From: an uncultured Streptomyces sp.
Lineage (GTDB): Bacteria > Actinomycetota > Actinomycetes > Streptomycetales > Streptomycetaceae
Assembly (NCBI GenBank): GCA_946480485.1
Contig: CAMLJW010000304.1
Coordinates: forward strand, 1-6,623
DNA: 6,623 bases
Reading direction: 5' to 3'
Shown: piece by piece, positions 1 through 4,796 of the stretch
Numbering within the stretch: the first letter of the stretch is position 1
Layout: every line of letters begins with the position of its first letter
Translations under genes and position numbers: made by a program
The notes under the pieces: generated by a model
Database searches by the model: none
Told to the model about the DNA's origin: nothing
The model's input: only the letters and a program-made list of their open reading frames with translations

Positions 1-93
1 CTCGGTGTCATGCGCGGCTCGCGTCGCTGCATCACGCGCCACGGGCGCCCTGCCGGATTCACGCACCACGGGCGCAGATTCGGTCACAGCCAC
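1..93 (-). CDS. Probable 5' end of a divergent gene, function unknown (partial)
   Basis: An open minus-strand frame begins with GTG at 93 and runs off the left edge after 31 codons with no stop. The start was chosen because GGGAGGA lies nine bases upstream (109-103), a strong Shine-Dalgarno match. The visible N-terminus is polar and Ala/Arg/Glu-rich, with no hydrophobic stretch that would suggest a signal peptide. It contains an in-frame imperfect 9-residue repeat, APVVRESGR followed by APVARDAAT, built on a 27-base DNA repeat. About two thirds of third codon positions are G or C, lower than in the neighbouring genes, so the coding call is moderate. It would be transcribed divergently from the peptidase gene at 411 and share its control region. 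The product cannot be recognised from this fragment. A downstream in-frame GTG at 42 is the alternative start. Confidence 0.5.
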   Translation of the reverse strand, partial: MAVTESAPVVRESGRAPVARDAATRAAHDTE

Positions 94-102
94 GTCTGTC
101 GG

Positions 103-109
103 TCCTCCC
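103..109 (-). promoter_or_regulatory. Ribosome binding site for the divergent gene
   Basis: On the minus strand this reads GGGAGGA, nine bases before the GTG at 93. It is a near-ideal match to the 16S rRNA 3' end and is the main reason for proposing a gene leaving the window on the left. Confidence 0.5.
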
Positions 110-208
110 GCTGTCACAGGCGAGTCGATCGGCCACCCGACGGGGCGGCAGGGGGGATGAACACAGGCGGAACGTCCCCCGTACGTACCAACGACGTGGA
201 CCGCGAGG

Positions 209-248
209 GGCAACGGTGGGTGATCGTCGCCGTGACGGAACCGTTGCC
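209..248. repeat. Inverted repeat, 9-bp perfect arms, 22-base spacer
   Basis: The arms are GGCAACGGT at 209-217 and ACCGTTGCC at 240-248. It lies mid-way in the non-coding region between the divergent gene (start 93) and the peptidase gene (start 411). Either an operator or a transcript hairpin is possible. No recognisable operator family was identified. Confidence 0.5.
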
Positions 249-290
249 GATCCACCGGAAGTCCCCCACAGCGACCGCATAGTCTGTGGA

Positions 291-317
291 GCCGTTCAGG
301 GTTCGTCGCTGAACGGC
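291..317. repeat. Inverted repeat, 9-bp perfect arms, 9-base spacer
   Basis: GCCGTTCAG at 291-299 is the exact reverse complement of CTGAACGGC at 309-317. It is the second of three perfect inverted repeats upstream of the first peptidase gene. The spacing fits either a dimeric regulator site or a stable stem-loop in the leader RNA. Confidence 0.55.
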
Positions 318-360
318 ACCCTGCTCCAGTCAGGCGAGTCCGGGTCGGCGGATCCGTACG

Positions 361-379
361 GAGCTGCCTGTGGCAGCTC
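361..379. repeat. Inverted repeat, 8-bp perfect arms, 3-base loop
   Basis: GAGCTGCC at 361-368 and GGCAGCTC at 372-379 pair perfectly around TGT. The element ends 16 bases before the ribosome binding site of the peptidase gene at 411. In RNA it would form a tight stem-loop in the 5' leader; in DNA it could be a regulator half-site pair. It is not followed by a T-run and lies before the gene, so a terminator reading would imply attenuation. Confidence 0.6.
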
Positions 380-395
380 GAAGTTCTCATACTCC

Positions 396-403
396 AGGGG
401 GAG
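396..403 (+). promoter_or_regulatory. Ribosome binding site that sets the first peptidase start
   Basis: AGGGGGAG sits seven bases before the ATG at 411. The frame is open upstream to position 216, but that longer version would place 65 unrelated residues before an ideal lipoprotein signal. This site together with the signal peptide fixes the start at 411. Confidence 0.8.
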
Positions 404-410
404 TTACACC

Positions 411-1646
411 ATGCGATCCATACGCCCGCTCTTCGCCGCCCGCCGAGGGAGGAGTACGCGCCGCGGACCCTCCCCCGCGCTGGCCGCGGTCGGCCTGGCC
501 ACCGCGCTGGCGCTGACCGCCACCGCTTGCAAGTCGGGCGACGACGCGAACGCGGGTGGCGAGGCGTCCGTTTCCGCGACCACCGGCGGCGACGACAAAA
601 TCAAGATCCCGGACGACATCAAGGACAGGCTCAAGGAACACGGGATCGACCTGGACCAGTGGAAGGGCGGCGCCTGGAAGAACTGGGACAAGGACGACTG
701 GCTGCGCGAGGCCGGCGACTTCATCAATCCGATCATCAAGGACCTGTGGGACCCGGACCGCATGCGCGGGGCCGAGGACCCGGACCAGGGCAAGGGGGTC
801 GACGACAGCGACCTCGCCGGTGACCAGGGAGTCACCGACCCGGAGCCGGCGCCCGTGGAGGCGCAGCCCGTGCAGGCCGCGTACCACGACAACGCCCCCG
901 AGGCGGGCAAGGTGTTCTTCGACTCCCCCGAGGGCACCATGGTCTGCTCCGCGACGGTGGTCGAGGACCCGGCCCACCCGGGCAGGTCCAACCTCGTGTG
1001 GACCGCGGGCCACTGCGTGCACGCCGGCAAGAAGGGCGGCTGGTACCGCAACATCGCCTTCGTTCCCTCGTACAACGACCACGCCAAGCCGGCGACGGAG
1101 CTGCAGAACGCCACCAAGGAGGAGGTCGCTCCGTACGGCGTCTGGTGGGGTGACTGGGCGCAGACCTCGGACCAGTGGATCGAGCAGGGTGGTGCGACGG
1201 GCGGCCAGGGTGCCTCGTACGACTTCGCCGTCATCCATGTGACGCCGGAGGAGGGCCCTGGCGGCAAGTCCCTGGAGGAGACCGTCGGTTCGGCCCTTCC
1301 CGTGGACTTCGACGCCCCGGCCGTGTCCGAGGTCGGCAGCATCACGGCGACGGGGTACCCGGCCGCGAAGCCGTTCGACGGCGAGACGATGTACCAGTGC
1401 AAGCACAAGCCGGGCAGGCTCTCGCTCGTCAAGTCCGAGCCGACGATGTACCGCATCGGCTGTACGATGACCGGTGGTTCGTCCGGCGGCGGCTGGGTGG
1501 CGACGGGATCGGACGGCAAACCCGCGCTCGTGTCCAACACCTCGATCGGCCCGGTGACGACGGGCTGGCTGGCGGGCCCGCACCTGGGCACGGACGCCAA
1601 GGGTATGTACAACGCGGTGAGCGAGAAGTTCGCCGGGAAGCAGTAG
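411..1646 (+). CDS. Lipid-anchored trypsin-like serine peptidase (upstream paralogue)
   Basis: The 411-residue product is a predicted exported lipoprotein protease. An Arg-rich n-region and a hydrophobic stretch lead to LTATAC, with Cys40 as the probable lipidation site. Residues 62-120 form an acidic, Trp-rich segment shared with the downstream paralogue, followed by a variable Pro/Glu linker. The chymotrypsin-fold domain starts near 165. The triad is His201 in TAGHC, Asp271 in YDFAV and Ser358 in GGSSGG. Cys179 and Cys202 fit the disulfide next to the catalytic His; Cys330 and Cys351 fit a second one before the Ser. The TMTGGSSGG motif recalls V8-like (S1B) enzymes as much as trypsin. A Thr at the position six before the Ser argues against simple Arg/Lys specificity. 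The substrate is unknown. The start is set by the ribosome binding site at 396-403 and by the signal peptide. The gene is followed by a terminator-like hairpin and then its paralogue. Confidence 0.9.
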   Translation: MRSIRPLFAARRGRSTRRGPSPALAAVGLATALALTATACKSGDDANAGGEASVSATTGGDDKIKIPDDIKDRLKEHGIDLDQWKGGAWKNWDKDDWLREAGDFINPIIKDLWDPDRMRGAEDPDQGKGVDDSDLAGDQGVTDPEPAPVEAQPVQAAYHDNAPEAGKVFFDSPEGTMVCSATVVEDPAHPGRSNLVWTAGHCVHAGKKGGWYRNIAFVPSYNDHAKPATELQNATKEEVAPYGVWWGDWAQTSDQWIEQGGATGGQGASYDFAVIHVTPEEGPGGKSLEETVGSALPVDFDAPAVSEVGSITATGYPAAKPFDGETMYQCKHKPGRLSLVKSEPTMYRIGCTMTGGSSGGGWVATGSDGKPALVSNTSIGPVTTGWLAGPHLGTDAKGMYNAVSEKFAGKQ

Positions 1647-1662
1647 CAGCGCGCGGCGGACG

Positions 1663-1702
1663 GCGGCGGGGTGTCTCGTGGAGATCTTCACAGCCCCGCC
1701 GC
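1663..1702 (+). terminator. Terminator-like hairpin between the two peptidase genes
   Basis: GCGGCGGGG at 1663-1671 pairs perfectly with CCCCGCCGC at 1694-1702. Part of the 22-base loop can pair further (GTGGA with TTCAC). It begins 16 bases after the stop codon of the first peptidase gene. There is no T-run, which is usual for GC-rich actinomycete terminators. It suggests the paralogue at 1811 has its own promoter. Confidence 0.6.
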
Positions 1703-1737
1703 TGTTCGTCCCCAACTCGGCGGGCATAGTGGGATGT

Positions 1738-1774
1738 CGCGTGCGAGCGGGCTCCATCCCGCTTCTGACACGCG
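1738..1774 (+). repeat. Two-part stem-loop in the leader of the second peptidase gene
   Basis: An outer stem, CGCGTG (1738-1743) with CACGCG (1769-1774), encloses an inner stem, AGCGGG (1746-1751) with CCCGCT (1758-1763), around a six-base loop. It lies 36 bases before the ATG at 1811. It may be a folded leader RNA or a regulator site; the sequence alone does not decide. Confidence 0.45.
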
Positions 1775-1810
1775 CATGACAGCTACACGTTCTACCGGGG
1801 GTAACAGTAC

Positions 1811-3010
1811 ATGCGTTCCACACGTCCGCCCTTCGCGAGCCGTCGCGGGCGGCGCCGAGTCCTCGCCGCCACCGGGTTCGTGGCGGCGCTGGCACTCACC
1901 GCCACCGCCTGCGACTCGGGCGACGACACAACGGCCGACAAGCCCGGCGCCACCGCGTCCGAGGCCGTAAACAACGGCAAGGTCGAGATTCCCGGCGATG
2001 TCGCCGACAAGCTCAAGGATCAGGGCATCGATGTCGACCAGTGGAAGAACGGCGCCTGGAAGGACTGGGACAAGGGCAAGTGGCTCGGTGAGGCCAAGGA
2101 CTTCGTCAACCCGGTCATCGAGGGTCTGTGGAAGCCCGAGCGGATGAAGGCCGCCAAGGACCCGGACAAGACGATCACCGCGAAGGACGCCTCGGCCGAG
2201 CAGCGTGTCAGTGACCCGGCACCGTCCCCGGTGACGGCCACGCGCGAGAAGACCCCGTACCACGAGAACGCCGCTCCGGTCGGCAAGGTCTTCTTCGACT
2301 CCCCCGAGGGCTCCATGGTCTGTTCCGGCACGATCGTCAAGGATCCGCGGCACCCGGGCAGGTCCAACCTCGTGTGGACCGCCGGCCATTGCGTGCACGC
2401 CGGCGGTGACGGCGGCTGGTACCGCAACATCGCCTTCGTGCCCGCCTACAACGACCTCGGCAAGTCTGAGACACAGCTGGCCGATGCGACGCAGCAGGAG
2501 ATCGCCCCGTACGGCCAGTACTGGGCGGACTGGGCCTCGACGTCCAACGAGTGGATCGAGGGCGGCTCGGAGTCGGGTGGCGCCGGTGCCACGTATGACT
2601 ACGCGGTGCTGCATGTGAAGCCGGAGTCGGGTGCCAGGTCCCTCGAGGAGACCGTCGGCGCGGCCCTGGACGTGGACTTCTCCACGCCGTCTCCCGCGGA
2701 CGCCGGCTCGATGGGCGCCTGGGGCTACCCGGCCGCCCCTCCGTACAACGGTCTGATCATGCACAAGTGCCTCGACCGGCCCGGCCGCCTCTCGCTCGGC
2801 TCACGACTGCCGACGATGTACCGCATCGGCTGCACGATGACCGGTGGTTCCTCCGGCGGCGGCTGGTTCCGTGTCGTCGGCGGCAAGACCAAGCTGGTGT
2901 CGAACACGTCGATCGGCCCGGCCGACAACGCCTGGCTCGCGGGACCGCAGCTGGGCGCGGGCGCCGAGGCGCTCTTCGACAGCATGAGCAAGGAGTACGG
3001 CGGCAGGTAG
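1811..3010 (+). CDS. Lipid-anchored trypsin-like serine peptidase (downstream paralogue)
   Basis: This 399-residue product is a tandem duplicate of the preceding gene, roughly 60% identical by eye across the catalytic domain. The signal peptide ends in LTATAC with Cys34 as the lipidation site. RRRVLA at residues 14-19 loosely resembles a twin-arginine motif, so Tat export is possible. The Trp-rich segment spans about 57-115. Catalytic residues are His193 (TAGHC), Asp263 (YDYAV) and Ser348 (GGSSGG). Cys171/Cys194 and Cys320/Cys341 match the paired cysteines of its sister. The ATG at 1811 is preceded by a modest GGGGG Shine-Dalgarno element with nine bases of spacing. The start is supported by alignment of MRSxRPxFA with the sister protein. 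The upstream hairpin suggests separate transcription. It converges on hflX and shares the terminator at 3032-3073. Divergence is greatest in the linker and just after the Asp motif, which could give a different specificity. Confidence 0.9.
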   Translation: MRSTRPPFASRRGRRRVLAATGFVAALALTATACDSGDDTTADKPGATASEAVNNGKVEIPGDVADKLKDQGIDVDQWKNGAWKDWDKGKWLGEAKDFVNPVIEGLWKPERMKAAKDPDKTITAKDASAEQRVSDPAPSPVTATREKTPYHENAAPVGKVFFDSPEGSMVCSGTIVKDPRHPGRSNLVWTAGHCVHAGGDGGWYRNIAFVPAYNDLGKSETQLADATQQEIAPYGQYWADWASTSNEWIEGGSESGGAGATYDYAVLHVKPESGARSLEETVGAALDVDFSTPSPADAGSMGAWGYPAAPPYNGLIMHKCLDRPGRLSLGSRLPTMYRIGCTMTGGSSGGGWFRVVGGKTKLVSNTSIGPADNAWLAGPQLGAGAEALFDSMSKEYGGR

Positions 3011-3031
3011 CCCGTCGTACGCGCCGATATG

Positions 3032-3073
3032 ACGAAGGCCCGCCGCCTGCGGGCGAGAGGGGCGGGCCTTCGT
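3032..3073. terminator. Bidirectional terminator between converging genes
   Basis: ACGAAGGCCCGCC at 3032-3044 is perfectly complementary to GGCGGGCCTTCGT at 3061-3073, giving a 13-bp stem. The 16-base loop contains a small GCC/GGC hairpin. It lies 22 bases after the peptidase stop at 3010 and 29 bases beyond the hflX stop on the other strand. The symmetry and placement fit a terminator serving both genes. Confidence 0.85.
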
Positions 3074-3101
3074 GATGTGGCGCTCTGCCGGTCCCCGTCG
3101 G

Positions 3102-4595
3102 TCAGAGGGCCGGCGCCGGAACGTACGGTGCCAGCTCCGCCGCCAGTTCCTCGTGCACCCGCAGCTTGAGCAGCGTGCCCTTGGGGGTGTGCTCCTCGGA
3201 GATCACCTCGCCGTCGGTATGGGCCCGGGCGACGAGCCGGCCGAGGGTGTAAGGCACGAGCACCTCGATCTCCACCGAGGGGCGCGGCAGTTCGACGTCG
3301 ATGAGGGTGAGCAGCTCGTCGAAGCCGTGGCCCGTGCGGGCCGAGACTGCGATGGAGCGCTTCTCGATCCGCATCAGCCGCTGGAGCACCAGCGGATCGG
3401 CCGCGTCCGCCTTGTTGATCACCACGATCTCGGGTACGCCGGTCGCGCCCACATCGCGGATGACCTCGCGCACCGCGGCCAGCTGCTCCTCCGGCGCCGG
3501 GTGCGAACCGTCGACCACGTGCAGGATCAGATCGGAATCACCGACCTCTTCCATGGTGGAGCGGAACGCCTCGACCAGGTGGTGCGGCAGGTGTCGAACG
3601 AACCCGACGGTATCCGCGAGCGTGTAGAGCCGCCCGCTGGGCGTCTCGGCCCGGCGCACGGTCGGGTCGAGGGTCGCGAACAGCGCGTTCTCAACCAGCA
3701 CGCCCGCGCCCGTCAGCCGGTTGAGCAGCGAGGACTTGCCCGCGTTGGTGTAGCCGGCGATGGCGACCGAGGGCACCTTGTGGCGCCGGCGCTCCTGGCG
3801 CTTGATCTCACGACCGGTCTTCATGGCCGCGATCTCCCGGCGCATCTTCGCCATCTTCTCGCGGATACGGCGCCGGTCCGTCTCGATCTTGGTCTCACCG
3901 GGACCACGGGTGGCGAGGCCGCCGCCCTTGCCGCCGCCCATCTGGCGGGACAGCGACTGACCCCAGCCGCGCAGCCGCGGCAGCATGTACTGCATCTGCG
4001 CCAGCGCGACCTGCGCCTTGCCCTCTCGGGACTTGGCGTGCTGGGCGAAGATGTCGAGGATCAGGGCCGTCCGGTCGATCACCTTGACCTTGACGACGTC
4101 CTCGAGGTGGATCAACTGGCCCGGCGAGAGTTCACCGTCGCAGATGACGGTGTCCGCGCCGGTCTCCAGCACGATGTCACGCAGCTCGTGGGCCTTGCCC
4201 GAGCCGATGTACGTCGCCGGGTCCGCCTTGTCGCGGCGCTGGATCACTCCGTCGAGTACCAGAGCGCCCGCGGTCTCGGCGAGGGCGGCCAGCTCGGCCA
4301 GGGAGTTGTCCGCGTCGGCCGCGGTCCCCGAGGTCCACACACCGACGAGCACCACGCGCTCCAGCCGCAGCTGCCGGTACTCGACTTCGGTGACGTCCTC
4401 GAGTTCGGTGGAGAGGCCCGCGACGCGGCGCAGTGCCGCGCGGTCGAAGCGGTCGAACTGGTCGCCGTCCCGCTCTCCGTCGATCTCGTGGCTCCAGGCG
4501 ACGTCCTCCTCCATCAGGGCATCGGCCCGAAGACCTTCGGGGTAGTTCTGCGCGAGGCTCTGCTTGTCCTGGGGAGAGGAAGAAGAGGAGGTCAT
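3102..4595 (-). CDS. hflX: GTPase HflX, ribosome-splitting factor
   Basis: HflX is a GTPase that binds the 50S subunit and splits stalled or stress-idled ribosomes. The 497-residue protein shows the family layout. The N-terminal nucleotide-binding-like domain includes DGVIQRRDK and YIGSGKAHEL (about 115-138). A helical region follows (about 185-215), then a Gly-rich loop (219-226) and RGPGETKIETDRRR. A charged helix pair leads into the G domain: G1 GYTNAGKSS (281-289), G3 DTVGF (328-332), G4 NKAD (394-397) and G5 SAR (418-420). All key GTP-binding motifs are intact. The ATG at 4595 was chosen over an in-frame ATG at 4640, because AAGGA lies four bases upstream and the extra 15 residues (RRTTATHRRKDP region) look non-conserved. 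hflX lies downstream of a RelA/SpoT homologue and an M1 peptidase on the same strand. It may have its own promoter in the repeat-bearing 201-base gap upstream. Confidence 0.95.
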   Translation of the reverse strand: MTSSSSSPQDKQSLAQNYPEGLRADALMEEDVAWSHEIDGERDGDQFDRFDRAALRRVAGLSTELEDVTEVEYRQLRLERVVLVGVWTSGTAADADNSLAELAALAETAGALVLDGVIQRRDKADPATYIGSGKAHELRDIVLETGADTVICDGELSPGQLIHLEDVVKVKVIDRTALILDIFAQHAKSREGKAQVALAQMQYMLPRLRGWGQSLSRQMGGGKGGGLATRGPGETKIETDRRRIREKMAKMRREIAAMKTGREIKRQERRRHKVPSVAIAGYTNAGKSSLLNRLTGAGVLVENALFATLDPTVRRAETPSGRLYTLADTVGFVRHLPHHLVEAFRSTMEEVGDSDLILHVVDGSHPAPEEQLAAVREVIRDVGATGVPEIVVINKADAADPLVLQRLMRIEKRSIAVSARTGHGFDELLTLIDVELPRPSVEIEVLVPYTLGRLVARAHTDGEVISEEHTPKGTLLKLRVHEELAAELAPYVPAPAL

Positions 4596-4599
4596 TGGA

Positions 4600-4604
4600 T
4601 CCTT
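4600..4604 (-). promoter_or_regulatory. Ribosome binding site for hflX
   Basis: On the minus strand AAGGA precedes the ATG at 4595 with only four bases between them. The spacing is short, but it is the better of the two candidate starts; the ATG at 4640 has only a GAGAG directly abutting it. Confidence 0.5.
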
Positions 4605-4668
4605 ACGTCGATGGGTAGCTGTGGTGCGACGGACGTCCATCTCTCACTTGGCACAACGTCCGGGGTCG

Positions 4669-4683
4669 CCGGGAGATTCCCGG
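4669..4683. repeat. Short inverted repeat upstream of hflX
   Basis: CCGGGA (4669-4674) and TCCCGG (4678-4683) pair around a three-base loop, about 75 bases ahead of the hflX start. It could be an operator or a small leader hairpin. The arms are short, so chance is not excluded. Confidence 0.35.
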
Positions 4684-4697
4684 TCCTGAGGGTTCTG

Positions 4698-4764
4698 GTC
4701 CCGAGGGCCGCGTCGTCGACCCGAGTCCGTCGTCGACCCGAGTCCCGAGGGCCGCGTCGTCGAC
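4698..4764. repeat. Nested direct repeats in the M1 peptidase-hflX gap
   Basis: A 23-base unit at 4698-4720 recurs exactly at 4742-4764. Between and overlapping them, a 17-base unit is repeated head to tail without a gap (4711-4727 and 4728-4744). The shared core is CGTCGTCGAC, present three times and each containing the palindrome GTCGAC. The block is non-coding and lies upstream of hflX. It may be a set of regulator sites for an hflX promoter, or the result of slippage or duplication. Confidence 0.8.
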
Positions 4765-4796
4765 GTGACGATGGTCGCACGGCACGGCCCGTCTCG

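Noticed and set aside
237..263. A possible ECF-sigma-type promoter (GGAACC, 17 bases, AGTC) upstream of the first peptidase
   Set aside because: Only short, degenerate matches are present and no second copy is seen before the paralogue. This is too weak to annotate without transcription start data.
216..410. A 65-codon N-terminal extension of the first peptidase
   Set aside because: It would put a non-hydrophobic polar stretch before a textbook lipoprotein signal. The strong ribosome binding site is at 396-403, and the paralogue starts at the equivalent ATG.
1765..1793. A CTGACA hexamer as a -35 element for the second peptidase gene
   Set aside because: No convincing -10 hexamer occurs at 16-19 bases downstream, and the hexamer overlaps the leader stem-loop.
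387..1895. A 502-codon minus-strand open frame opposite the first peptidase gene
   Set aside because: It is a shadow frame of a gene with an intact catalytic triad and lipoprotein signal. Its composition is Arg/Val/Gly-biased and it has no domain features.
4596..4640. A 15-codon N-terminal extension of HflX starting at 4640
   Set aside because: It has poor ribosome binding site spacing and an unconserved-looking Arg/Thr-rich sequence. The ATG at 4595 has a better upstream element and gives a typical MTSSSSS start.
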